Positions 22,919 to 37,558 of a stretch of DNA of 64,000 nt are shown piece after piece. The translations under genes were made by a program, and so were the position numbers. Each line of letters begins with the position of its first letter. The first letter of the stretch is position 1. The notes beneath the pieces are model-generated. The model was given only the letters and a program-made list of their open reading frames with translations. It ran no database searches and had not been told where the DNA came from. The DNA is from Phragmites australis. Its lineage: Eukaryota; Streptophyta; Magnoliopsida; Poales; Poaceae. The stretch covers positions 1,557,501-1,621,500 of the forward strand of contig NC_084936.1 of the NCBI RefSeq assembly GCF_958298935.1, written 5' to 3'.

Positions 22919-23027
22919 CCAACCGCGTAAACCCTCCCCTCCCCATATCCGCTTCTAGACACTTCCCCTCGCGCATCACCCGTCTCCGGCTCGTCGTCCT
23001 CGCTCCTCGTCTCCTCCTCAGCTCGCC

Positions 23028-26249
<3,222 letters not shown>

Positions 26250-26316
26250 AGCGTTGAACTTCCCGTCCATGGTTTCTGTGGCCGTGTCGCAGACCGGCTT
26301 GCTTGTCTATGCTGAG

Positions 26317-26322
26317 AATAAA
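26317..26322 (+). terminator. Poly(A) signal of GAPC
   Basis: AATAAA (in GAGAATAAATG) lies 68 bp after the stop codon. T-rich and TG-rich DNA follows at 26370-26480. Confidence 0.65.
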
Positions 26323-26479
26323 TGTGAATGGTGCCTCTGGACGCCCGATTCATGCTAGTTGGGACATGAGTTGCCTTTGTTTTGGTATCTACTACCTGTA
26401 ACGAAGTTGCTAATATGGACCTGAGTAGTTTATGCTTGTGGAGTATATGAACCATGCGGTTGGTGCAGTTGTAATTTTG

Positions 26480-27039
26480 CGTTAATGGTCAGCTGTTTGC
26501 ATAGATGAGCCTGTGTTGGGAATAATGGTCTGATGTCATGTCCTGCTTGCTGGGTTTTCTATTGTCTGTTGCAATTTCTTTCTTGAAGGGTTGGATATTG
26601 CTTTTTTCGTTGCTTGTTTGCTTTATGGTGCCTAGTGTGCATAAGCTTAAGGTAGCTTTGCTGAGTGCTGACCCTTCAGCGATCGACAGGACGATAGCCG
26701 AGGCAGCACGGCAGCAGGTTTTTGTTTGTGTGATCTGTTGTGAAAAAAATCGTTAGAATGAGGTGCGTTCTTTTGTTGGCTTGGCTTTGTCGGTGATGGA
26801 TGTGGCGTGTTGTGGTCCTGATGATTCCAAATCCAGCCTGTGGTCCGGTGGCACCGCTGCTGCGCTGCGAGCAGGGAATTTCGGAGGGGGAACAAAAGGA
26901 ATTTTGGGAACCAAAGAGCAGATAAAAAATTATAAAACAAAATTGAAATCCCTGGCTGGGATCACCGTTGCTTTTGAGGATCAGGTTTAAAAATGTGACT
27001 GTTGATCGAGCTTATTGGTTCGTATCTATTTTATAATAC
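26480..27039. other. Spacer downstream of GAPC; no gene seen
   Basis: T-rich then mixed sequence. Short open frames (for example 26763-26990) show no domain. Confidence 0.5.
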
Positions 27040-28465
27040 AAACGGTTTTTAAATTTGAACTCTAAAAAACCCCTAAAAATTACAGATAATTTTAAGACCT
27101 TATGTTAATTTTTTTAAAAATAATATCGTTTGTATCATATTTTATAGGGAAAAAGTTAAAAAAAAAAGTTAAAGCATGCAGTTTATTTATTAACTCATAT
27201 TAAGAAAAACTTAATATGCAAACACATTTTTCTTGTGTAGGGATATACTTAAAATTGGTTTCATTTTATTTAACGTTTTATTAATTTCTTTATATTTTTT
27301 ATGTGAATGTAGATATGGTGGCTTATAGGGTTTTAGGGTGGTTTTAGCCCGGATGTGTGACCTTGTGTGCTCCAAGTGGTTAATTATGCCTTAAGAGTTG
27401 TTTGATTCTAATTTGGTACTTGCTTTCTTTGGATCTGACTATCTGAGTTGTTATTGTCTCATCTGCCCAATTATACATGCAATTCTACATTTGTATTACC
27501 AGTTAGTTTATATTTTTTACAAAGTTTACAAACATAAAGTGAATATGTTAAGAAATATTATTGTAATTAACTTTATCATGTTCACTATTATTTTTTCTAC
27601 GTAAGATATAATATAAGTAAACTAATAAAAGTGGTTTCACTAATTTTGAAGGTGTGATGTGTTAGTTATGAATTAAACAAATTGTAACATATTTACACAA
27701 TCCTACATATTATAATAACTATTTTATGAGTTCATGTATTTTTAAAAGGCATAGAATCATATAAGAAGACTACTAAAATTGGTTTCATGATTTTTGCTTA
27801 GCAAAGAATTAACTATGTATTTAACTAGGTTTAGCAAATACATTTTCTTACAGAAAATATTAAACTTTTTTATGAGTATAAATACTTTATCATGTAGATC
27901 ATGCGATAAGAAAACCAACAAAATTTGTTTCACTTAATTTGAGGCTCAAATGAATTAGTTTTTGGTTTTACAAGATTAAGCTATTTTTGTTTTTTTTAAT
28001 TTCACTGAAATTTAAGAAAACCGTTTGATAAATTGGGAAAACCGAATGATTGCCGCAAAACCGGCAAAGTCGGAGCGGTATTGCTCTTAATTTGGAATCC
28101 AAAAATGTTAGGTCAAAAGGTAGCAAAGGTGTGCAAAGGTTTCCTCAAGCTCCTGTGAATCAAACTTTTTTTCGCCATAATGTGTCGTTCCTATTATTAT
28201 CAAATAATACATTTGTTCTGAAATAGATATCCTTAATGCGTTCTAAACCAAGAAATGCGTTCAATGCGGAAAAACCAATCAATAAATCAATGAATTTGCT
28301 TGGTTATCAGTGCAATTCGATCGGTTATCGAATGTCGATTTGGTCGATTTTTCTCTGATTTTCAAAATTGGTCGAGTGAATTAAATAAATTTTCACCAAA
28401 TTTTGAGCAATTTTCACAATAAACATGAATTTCCGGTTACCGTCGGGGACCGGTTTTCGGGATCC
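27040..28465. repeat. AT-rich dispersed repeat, copy 2, with insertions
   Basis: It matches copy 1 (15255-16385) along its length, for example TTAACTCATATTAAG near 27190, AAACATAAAGTGAATATG near 27530 and AATTCGATCGGTTATCGAA near 28313. It is longer than copy 1 because of the GAPC-intron insertion at 27301-27509 and a further ~170 bp near 28085-28260 that copy 1 lacks. It ends with GGTTACCG and CCGGTTTTCGG words. Confidence 0.65.
27301..27509 (+). other. Copy of GAPC intron 3 inserted in the AT-rich repeat, flanked by a 13-bp direct repeat
   Basis: 27301-27509 matches GAPC intron 3 at 23404-23604, same orientation, with about five substitutions and one 8-bp local duplication (CTGACTATCTGAG against CTGAG). 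The flanks carry TTTATATTTTTTA at 27289-27301 and again at 27507-27519. Removing the insert and one flank copy restores the sequence of repeat copy 1 (15600-15650). No exon sequence was carried along. Confidence 0.92.
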
Positions 28466-30963
28466 AAACGATATTGTAAATCTTGTTGGGGAGAGGCAGC
28501 CCGTTGTGTGATCCACGACTCTTGTATCATATGTTGAACTCGACACAGGCCGTATTGCAGCGGGCATTGCTGATGTTGCTGCAGTGTGCCACTGTCTCGT
28601 CCATTCTGACGAACTTGACACGGGAGCAAATCTAAGGCACCACTACAAGGAATGTAAAGAAAGGGGGCACAACTGAAACACATGTTAGGTTTCACATGGG
28701 CTACTCTCGATAGCCTGATGGATATAGGCTTGGCTGAATTGGTGTGGTTGAGAAGTGGGGTTGGCTGATGAGGCTGTGACCACTCTTGCTGGTGCAGTGG
28801 TGCTGGCGTATCACTTCCAGGACCAGGTGAAGAAACAAGACCGGCCAAGGGAGGAGCCGCGGGCCACGCGCCGCCGGGTGCAGCCGCAACGCGACGGAGA
28901 TGGAGCGAGCAACTCGTCGGCCGTTGGGAGAGTAGAGTGGGATCGGCCGTTCGGAGAGTGGAAGGCTAGTGTATATCGGTACTGGATTTAATTAACGACA
29001 GGTCTGGTCTCTTGACAATCACATCTCAACCAGATGGAAAATGGGAGATTCTAGCGCTGGACGTCCGATAAATCTGATATTTTAAATACTCGTTTAACAT
29101 AAAAAATTAACGTCCGTAATATTTGAAATCAACATTTGCAACATCAAAACACCAAAATAGCGTATAGATCTGGACCCGAAAAAATTATTCAATTGATTAA
29201 TTCTTATATTTCGTATCTCCAATGTTTCAGATGCTCAAATTTAATGTTTCAGACGTATGAAAATTTGTTGCAGAAGTTATTTTTCACTCAATTCATGCAT
29301 CAAAATAACACACAGATCCAGATAAAAAATTATACATTTGAGTTAATTCCTATATTTTCGCATATCCAATATTTCATATGTTTAAATATAATATTTTAAA
29401 TGTTATAAAAATTTATTGTCACCGTTATTTTTTATGTTGTATTTAACATCTGGTGTCCCATTTTTTATTTATCCTTTCAGACGTTTGAAGCATAGCGTTA
29501 CCGATGGAAAAATGACAGTCCACCCCATCTGAGTTGGGCTTTCTACCCTTTCCCCATTTTGAGAGCAGGCGATTCCTTATCCTAATGTGGTTGCTGAGAT
29601 TCATCCAATTGTCTCGAATCGCCAGTTACAGAGAGTCCGGTCAAAATGCTTGCCAGCCCAAGCAAGCGTAAGAAGGCCTAGACCACGTAGCTTTGTCGAG
29701 GAAGGAGCGGAAGAAAGGCCCAAGCCCATCGAACACCCAGCCGAGCAGAGAATTCTTTTTTACTTGTATATTTTTAATTTCAAATTTACAAAATTATACG
29801 CCAGACCTATCGTGCTGTTGGATGGGCGTTAGGTCCAGCATATATATTTGTATTTTTTTTTCAAAATAGACGTAGAAGTTTACAATTTTAAATTAAAAAA
29901 TATAGAAAACCTGCTGAGCAAGATTTGTTTCTTGTCGCAGCAGTTGGAAAATTATGAGAAGAAGATAGCACGCGTAGATGGTGATGGTTGATAGGCACCG
30001 TCAACTCAACAGTTCGACTTTTAGGCGAGTCATTTTCAAACAGAGAGAGAGAAGAGAGTTGCCAACGTGCATGGAGCACGGCGGCAAAGCAGCAGGGTGC
30101 TGCCGAGCCCACATGGGTTTGATTTCCCAGTGTTGCACGCCCCAAAAAGACCTCCAATGAAAACTATGAGTAAGAGGGTCTGGTGATTAAAAAAAAAGAA
30201 AATAAGAAAAGAGATAGAGAGAAACGCGAATGTAATTGCCGAATTTAGAATGTCTTTATGGGGAGGGCCAGAGATGATGTTAACATGCCACGTGGAATTT
30301 CTCAACTTCAACCTGCTTGAAATTGCCCTCACGCTTCATAGAAAGACGCATCATATACTCTGAAATACGGTTGTTGTAACCCTGCTCTTATACATAAAAG
30401 TTGCTTGTTCAAACAAAGCCTCTCAAGCCTAAATTCTTTGGTAAAATAAAAAGAAAAAATAATACCACCGAACTGACTAAAGCAGAAAGTAGTTTAAATA
30501 GGTACGTCATTTAGAAAAAATAATATCACCAAACCCCGGAGAGGTTGCTGGTTTGATTTCAATTTTTTTTGCTCTGATACTGAAAATTTTGCTTTGATAC
30601 CAAGACATACATAACTTTAGTCCAAATCAAATGGACTAATTGCTCTGATACAGTTCTGAATTCCTCTAATAGCAAGGAAAAAAGTTACAGTCTGCATAGA
30701 CTCTAAAATTAAATTTCATGCACGCTATCCAATCGAGTACATAAAAAGAAAAATAATACCATCGAACTGATTGAAGCAGGAAGTAATTTAAACAGGTACA
30801 TCATTTAGAAAAAAATATCAATTCATATTTAAAAATTGAAATCACCTAAAATTTGAAATTCAATGAGAATTTTGAAATCATCTACAGTCATTCCATGGAC
30901 CTAAAGAAAGTCTTAGGCTCGCAGCGGCAGCGTATCACGTCTCGACGCCTGCTCGCTCGCTTG
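28466..30963. other. Intergenic, AT-rich, probably old transposon remains; no gene assigned
   Basis: 28470-28980 is more GC-rich, with open frames on both strands (for example minus 28848-28414), but without a recognised domain. 29090-29450 is AT-rich with the wording AACATTTGCAACATCAAAAC. 29760-29910 has a small dispersed motif. 30470-30560 and 30750-30820 share AATAATACCA..GAACTGA..AAGCAG wording, a local duplication about 280 bp apart. Confidence 0.45.
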
Positions 30964-31255
30964 CTTTTTTTTTTTGAAAAAAGATGTATTTAATTTGCCA
31001 TTGTCCTAGCTTTCACTGAAAGCCATAAATAGACTTACTCCACCCTTAAAGCAAACAGGTACAAAATCCCACTTGCTTGTTTTTTTATTTTTTTTAAAAA
31101 TTTAATTTACCACTGTCCTAACCTTTATTAAAAGACTTAAATAGACTGACTCCATCCTTAAAGAAAGGAGTAGAAAATCCTAAACTTAAACATGGAACCC
31201 GGGATTTTGAGGATCGAATCCACTGACCCTCCTACCGAGCTACCGCTCAGTTTCT
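30964..31255 (-). mobile_element. SINE-like repeat, one longer copy and one 3' part in tandem
   Basis: On the minus strand the longer copy starts near 31255 with GAGCGGTAGCTCGGTAGG, resembling a tRNA A-box, then GTGGATTCGATCCTC, resembling a B-box, and ends in an A-rich tail at about 31080-31100. A second copy of the 3' part only (30964-31075) follows with its own A-rich tail; GGAGT..GTCTATTTA and GGACA(G/A)TGG(T/C)AAATTAAAT are shared. The A and B boxes are only about 12 bp apart, less than in a tRNA, so either bases were lost or the resemblance is partial. Confidence 0.45.
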
Positions 31256-34076
31256 CTCTTGCTTGCTTCGGCTCCCAAGGGATTTCTAATCCTGATCTGA
31301 TAAGGACTGCTTATTTTATAGATGAGTACAAGTACGAGGAATTGTTTTGGTCTGAGCTGTTTTAGTCTGAATTTTGTAGGGAATTAGCAAGCGCATTTCG
31401 CATCATGTCTCCTCAATTTCTTCAGTCCACTAGGAAATGGATTACTGAATTAATGATTCTAATGAGCGTACCTTTTACACAAGCAAACTTGTCTCGCTCA
31501 AAGGAGAAACTTTGGGGAAAAGGGCTCCAACGCACGTCTGAAAATGCCAAAGAGTTATCTCTCTAAAAAAATACCAAAGAATTGTAATTTTTGTCGGTTC
31601 CTTGACTTGTGCACTGTGCAGTGCCTGAATTCGATTGGGTACTTTTCAATCCATAATCTAAAATAATTAGCGTGATCTTTTTCAGAGTCCAAGCCGACGT
31701 CGACGTCCCTTACCCCCAATTTCTCCTCCCTACACGCAAGATCACTTATATTTTTAATCCCTCTCTTACATCTGGCAAGTCAACACGCATGGCACATCTT
31801 TTTTTTGGAAAACAGGAATACATACGCAGCCATATGATTGGGCCAAATCTTCAATTCCTAGCGGCCATCAACAGCTAATCTTATTGAGGGGAGAAGCCAG
31901 CTGATAGATGCCTTGCAGCATCTGCATTGCTGCTGTATGAATACAAAACACTAGCAGGAGTTGACCAGATTGATGGCTACATGACATGCCATGCCACTAA
32001 CATGTGTGCTCTGCTGAAGAAGAGCTTGAGCATTCTGTGTGCATTTGCTCTGCTAGCGTGTGCTCTTTTTTGCAGCTCAAGTTACGTACGGGTGACTAAC
32101 TGAATTGACAGGGAGATTACATAAACACATGTCCATCTTGTAGAACAGATACAGACAGTCTGAAGCGAATTAGGTCAAGGATGGGGAGTGGTTAGCCCCT
32201 GTTTTATGTGCTGAGATCAGTGGTTAGTTAATTAGACCCTTGTTTACGGCTCTGGTTCTCGATTTCTTTCTTAGACATCATCGGGTTTGTCTGATAATGT
32301 GGTGAGTAGATTATTTAAATCTTTCATTCATGGAGCTCCAGCATGCATATAATATACGAAGTAGCTCCAGCATCATGCCGACCACAACTTGAAAACTGCA
32401 CCCATCTGGTCTCGGACTGAAAAATATACGTAAAAAAATTGCAAGTTGTAGGCATGTGCTGAGAAGAAGAAATGCCTCTTATTTCTTGCCGGTGGATCAG
32501 ATGCATGCACCTGTAGTCTTTACCTTCTAATCTTCACATTTGCATCCAATGCAATTATGCAGCATATTACTGTATTTGTTATCTTAATTTGCTGCTTTTA
32601 ATATATTCTGTCAATGTGTTTTTTTACCTCAAAGTAAATCACAATGCTAAATTTTGCAGGCTTCCTATTCTTCATATGTCTGAAATCGGGCAAGATTTCG
32701 GCCACGTTCACCTCCAACCAGAGTTTGTGAAGAGGGGTTTTCGGGGTTCGAATTTCGAAGGATTTCATGGATTCAAGGCTTACAAGAAACTCCAGGGCAA
32801 ACGCGTGAGAAAGAACAATGGCGAGAAAGAAAAACAAACAATCACATGATTTGTCTAGAGATTGAAGGCAATGTATCATCTGTTGGATCCGCATCCAATG
32901 GCCAGAACCTATCCATTAAAAAGAGCACAGAGTTGAGGCGCTTGAAGTTTAGCAACCACCTAAATTTTGCCTTATTATTATGAAATGTGAATTTTCGTTT
33001 CTGTCGGCACTTATATGTGTGGGTGTATGGGCTCAGTTTGGAAAGAGAGCAAGCAATATATTATTTGCGCTGTTGAGTGCGCACGAGGGAATCCGCACGC
33101 TGATTTGGTCAGAGCGTGCTCTCGAGAAGTCAGCATAAGTGTGCCACTCCCACGCGCAATTCCGGGAGTGCGATGCAGAGTCGTCGGTCAAGTCGCAACT
33201 CTCAACAAGACACACACCTTGCTGCTGCTGCTGAAAACGATTTTTCTTCTTCAAAGACACCAAGTTGCAGCACGTTCTCCTTCAAAGTTTCGGATTTATC
33301 TGAATGGACACGCCTTGCCGATTTTTCTGCTGATTGTAGAAATTCAACGAAATTTGTGAAACAATGATGGTTTGTCGACGACTACCTGTGCTTCATGGGT
33401 TCAGATCTTCCGTGAAGTTACTTCTTATCGGTACCTGACGATATATATATCTGAACTGTCAGCTGTTTGGTCAGACGGTCAAAAACGTGCTGATCCTATT
33501 GCGATGAGACATCTGTTTTGCAGACGATTCTGCTCCATTATCTGCTTCACTTTGGGAGTTCTGCAGTATCATCTGCTTGACTTTGGGAGTTCAGCAGTAG
33601 GTTAATTCGTAGTACATGTTCTCTTATATTTAGGCAGGCATGTGTGCCCTGTACCAATAATACCACGACTAATCTCTATATAGCTAACTGGCGTCCGGTT
33701 CTCTCACATTTCATTGGGCCATGCCACTTTTTTTTTTTACAGCGATCGTTTGATACGAAACTAACGGTAAAAAATGATGTCCAAACTGCTGATCTAGAAT
33801 TTTCCGCACAAACGCAGCCCTCCTCGTGACCAGATCTCGCTTGACCTGTCGTTGCCCTGCTTCGCCACGCTCGCCTGCCGTGCCACCCGCTCGGACCTCC
33901 GCGCTTGGCCGCCACCAGCCTCACCCGCCGGCGGCAAAGGCGGTGGCGGGAGCGGGTGCGGGAGGGGAGGTGGGACCGACCTTCAGAGTCATGGGGGGGG
34001 GGTGCATCGGGGGTCGATGAGCCTGCCGAGGCCGGTCAGTCTGGACGACGTGGGCGAGCCATGGAAGGACGGCACG
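31256..34076. other. Intergenic; no gene seen
   Basis: Mostly AT-rich with scattered short open frames lacking domains. 33000-33370 is mixed in composition. 33820-34060 is strongly GC-rich and open in several frames, but the frames are compositional. It abuts the LTR fragment and may be its 5' part or a different insertion. Confidence 0.45.
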
Positions 34077-34970
34077 GAGTGGCACAAGCCGTATGATCCT
34101 CGTGTCATATGGGTCCAGGAGTATCCCCTGCAGGGTGTATAAACAGTTTTAACTGCTGCGCTCTCGATCATGAGTATGCTATTGTTTCATTTGTAGTCGG
34201 TCGTAGAGTTCTCGTTTGTGGGTGATGGTTCGGATATGTGGTTGATGGTTTGATTATTATGGTGATGGATGAGTTGGTTCAGTTTACTTATATGTTCAAG
34301 TACTAAGTACTTACGTTACATTTATGTTCAGTTAGTTATTGCAGGGTAGAATGACATGTTTGGTTAAGTATAGGTGCTCACACATATATGTCTAGGTTGC
34401 CTATCGTATATGTTTTATTTAACTTTATGGCATGTCCTTGCTAATATCTCAATATATAATCCTTAGAGTCAGAATATTATATACCCATATTGTGTAAGTC
34501 TTGCGAGTACCTTCGTACTCAGGGTGCTACCTTTAAGTTGATGTAGGTATTGTTGCTGCCGAGGAAGAGGTTATTTTTTGGCTACTTCGTGTCTACCGAT
34601 CAAGGTGGTGGGCAAGAGTAGTTCATCATACTCTAGGTGGTCGTGTTTTTGGGACGGTGCCTAAGGGTATGTGGCACCGCTCTCTATTTTGTTGTATAGG
34701 TTTCTTCCGTTGCGTAGTTATTGTTTCCTTTTTGCTGAAAAATGTTGGGAACTGTTGCATGTTTAAAGAACTTGTAATATAATATTAATTACTCGCTCTT
34801 TATTAAGCTATGTTGTGATGTATCATGTTGGAAGGCATGTGTTCCGATCTTGAGCACAAAACATGTGTCGGGACTACCGGAGCAGTATTTAGGTTAATCG
34901 TTGAAGTCGTGATTAAGTAAATAATCGAATTAATGATTAATTCAAATACTGTTTGGACGGTTCCTCATAT
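34077..34970 (+). mobile_element. LTR fragment related to the solo LTR at 44359-47328
   Basis: TGGCACAAGCCGTATG, GGGTCCAGGAGTATCCCCTG and CAGGGTGTATAAACAGTT match the minus strand of 45180-45270. GTCTTGCGAGTACCTTCGTA matches the minus strand near 44860, and the end TTTGGACGGTTCCTC matches the minus strand at 44361-44376. The first ~2 kb of the LTR is absent, so it is 5'-truncated. Confidence 0.75.
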
Positions 34971-35215
34971 TTAATAGTTTTATCTCCTCAAGAATATGTA
35001 TAAGATAAGAATAGTTGGGTTAGTTCTGTCTCCAAAAGATAATTCTATATCAACGACGATATATATGGCTCAATACTATATCTATGCACTTTTATTTCTA
35101 TGTACAACATTGATGACGGGTCATAGGGTGTGTTCACTGCTTGGTGGATTACACACCATTCACTTGGATTTTTGAATTGTTGTTTCTAAGCTGATGCATG
35201 TTATATATATGTCAG

Positions 35216-35693
35216 AAAGACTATTGGCAGCAAGATAAGTGGACTGGTCAGTTCCCTATTAAGTGGCACATAGTGAAAGATATCCCAAATAATCTCTTCC
35301 GCCATATAATTCTTGAAAACAACGACAATAAACTTGTAACCAACAGCCATGATACACAGGAGGTATTTAACCTTTTTTTCTTTCTTTCCGCCTTTACTTA
35401 ATTTTCATGTAATTTCTAATAATAGGAATTCAGACACTTATACATGTTTGAACCCAATGTAGGTGAAACTGGAACAAGGGCTGGAGATGCTGAAAATCTT
35501 CAAGAACCATGATGATAATGAGTCAATCCTTGATGACTTTGGCTTTTATGAGGAGCATGAGAAAGCCCTGCTGGAAAATAAGGCATATGTCAAGTCCAAC
35601 AACAATGAACCACGGTCCTTGCGAATTACAAGATCTAGCCAAAAAAAATCATTCCATATATTTTATTTTCCATTTCAATATGTACAGTGCTGA
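35216..35693 (+). pseudogene. YTH-domain (ECT-type m6A reader) gene fragment, two exons
   Basis: Exon A, 35216-35362, follows a TATATATGTCAG acceptor and encodes [20 protein letters not shown] ... [17 protein letters not shown]. Exon B starts at 35463 after AATGTAG and encodes VKLEQGLEMLKIFKNHDD ... FYEEHEKALLENKA, running to a TGA at 35691-35693. I recognise this as the C-terminal half of the YTH domain of plant ECT proteins, which bind N6-methyladenosine in mRNA; the conserved tryptophans of the binding-pocket region are in exon A. The frames are open and splice sites kept, so decay is recent or slow. The long N-terminal part and the first half of the domain are missing. Upstream, after about 245 bp, lies an LTR fragment. 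Confidence 0.85.
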
Positions 35694-36068
35694 AGTGATT
35701 ACAGCTTATTGTACAGCCATGATGTTAATGTGCTTTACAACACATTTCTCCCACAATGTTCAATTGTGCTTTTACCATTGCCATCGAAATTGGAACTAAC
35801 GTCATCATTTGATTCTACTATTTGTTAACAATAAAATAATTAAACGGGGGCATCCAACAACTAGCAAAAATATGAGAAGCGTGGCAAGGCCACACGTTGT
35901 TTCTAGTCTATAACTAAACTTCTAGCACATTTCTCCTTCTTTTCTCAGAAGAAAATTTGGAAGAATTTTTTCTTCTAATTTCTCTCTCTATCGAAATGAA
36001 TGTGGCATCATGTGTCAAACAATAACCAATGTCCTGATCTTACCATAACACAATTTTTTCTAACTAAA
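35694..36068. other. AT-rich sequence after the YTH fragment
   Basis: It probably includes the former 3' part of the YTH gene. No gene is seen. Confidence 0.4.
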
Positions 36069-36073
36069 CCATT

Positions 36074-36883
36074 TGTTGGGAAAAATGCCCCAACCATAGA
36101 TATTGTAGGGAGTCACCATCAAAGACTCCTTTGGAGCCCTAGGGCCCCAGACCCCTAGCGGCAACCAGGGCCTCCAGAGCCCATGAGCCTCCTCCTTGGA
36201 TCACCAACTCTCGAAGCCTGGGGGAGCTAGCTGACCCTCGATGCCCCTTGGTTCAATTAGTATAAGCCCGAAGACACTCTAGCTCATGACCCCTCTGAAT
36301 CCCTAGCTTTGGAGCGATCCCGAAGACCCAAGCCTTGGAGTCCCTCGGAGGCCTGGAGACCCCTGACCTCCGGAAGCCACGAACTCCCAAAGGCTGGAGG
36401 AAAGATGCAAAGTTCTCAGTAAAGATTAGCAGAAGCATGCCTGTCGGCCACGTGATGTCTGCCATGAGATGATCAGCATTTAATGCCGGTCATGTGGTGG
36501 CCACCCTGACACACCAGGAGCAAGTGGTGACCAACCTGACATGCTGGACAGTGTGGCGCCGCAATGGACGACTAAGCTTGCCACCACTTGCTGCTACGGT
36601 TAGAAAAATATCCTCCAAGTAGGGTTATAGTATTTTTACCTAGACTTGAGCCATGTTACCTGCCTGGCCCTAGGTCCCTATTGCATAGGGGAAACATGTA
36701 TCATTATCCTGGTAGGGGTATGATTGTATAAATACAGACCTATAGCCATCAGGTCAGGGGACATATTTTTTAGCATCACCGCATTGGGTATTCCTTTCCT
36801 GTCTACTTCTTCTCAATTCTTGAGACACTCCTGTGAGTGAGCTCTTGCCGCATTTTGTTTGTGGAAGATATTTTCTTTCAACA
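36074..36883 (+). mobile_element. 5' LTR of the non-autonomous element
   Basis: Begins TGTTGGG and ends near TTTCAACA (36883; 36886 is also possible). GGGTTATAGTATTTTTACCTA, CCTATAGCCATCAGG and GAGACACTC..GTGAGTGAGCTCT are shared with 47637-47902. A TATAAATAC at 36727-36735 is a probable TATA box. Confidence 0.8.
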
Positions 36884-37558
36884 ACAGCTGACCCCTTCCG
36901 TGGGGGGGGGGGGGAGGGAATGTAGAAGTACTAGGAGAGGTAGGATGTCACCAGAAAAGGAGGCCACATGGATGCTGGCCTAGATGACCAGCTCCACCGC
37001 CACACCTGCGCAAAGGTCGGCGTAGCAGCTGCAGCCAAGCACTTAATGTGCCACCACCAGTTCCAGAGCCGGGTGGAATAGGGGCCTAGCGGCTACAGTC
37101 GATCCGGTCATGACCCCGACGGTGGTTGGTACAGGGGCCGGAGTCGGCTCAGAGACTTTCCAGTGGCAATACAACGAAGAGCTCGTTGTACCTCAGGGGG
37201 CTACGACCGAGGCTGCAGCTGTGCAGGCCGCCCTCCGATGGTTCTGGGCGCTAAAATCTAGGGGCAGTTGTGCCTGGGCCCAGCCCCGAGATGACTTATG
37301 TGATGACGTCTAGGGCACTTTTGTAGAACCATTGTCCTCTGAAAGCCTGTTCGCTCAGCAGCCTTCTTAGCTTCTCTCGGCGAAAAGGGGCACCGAGGAG
37401 GCCATGGGTTTTGGAGTGCGCATATCCCGCCAACAATGTAGGTGGCGCGACTGGGGGCGCTCGGGCTCCTCCTCTGAACGACGACACACCCTCGGTCAAT
37501 AGCCAGTGGAGGGGCACTGGTGCACTCTACACGGGGCTGGACGTGCCCATAATACCGA
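36884..37558. other. Start of the inner part of the non-autonomous element; no coding domain seen
   Basis: Contains a G-run at about 36902-36914. The rest is GC-rich with short frames (for example 37110-37313), none of which resembles Gag. Confidence 0.45.

Noticed and set aside
28414..28848. Minus-strand 144-codon frame downstream of the AT-rich repeat
   Set aside because: No recognised domain and no splice structure; could be old gene debris, but not supportable.
31209..31244. tRNA gene
   Set aside because: Only A- and B-box-like words, too close together, with no cloverleaf; better explained by a SINE-like repeat.
33852..34142. Plus-strand 96-codon frame ending in the LTR fragment
   Set aside because: The last part is LTR sequence shared with the solo LTR, and the first part is Gly/Arg-rich low complexity.
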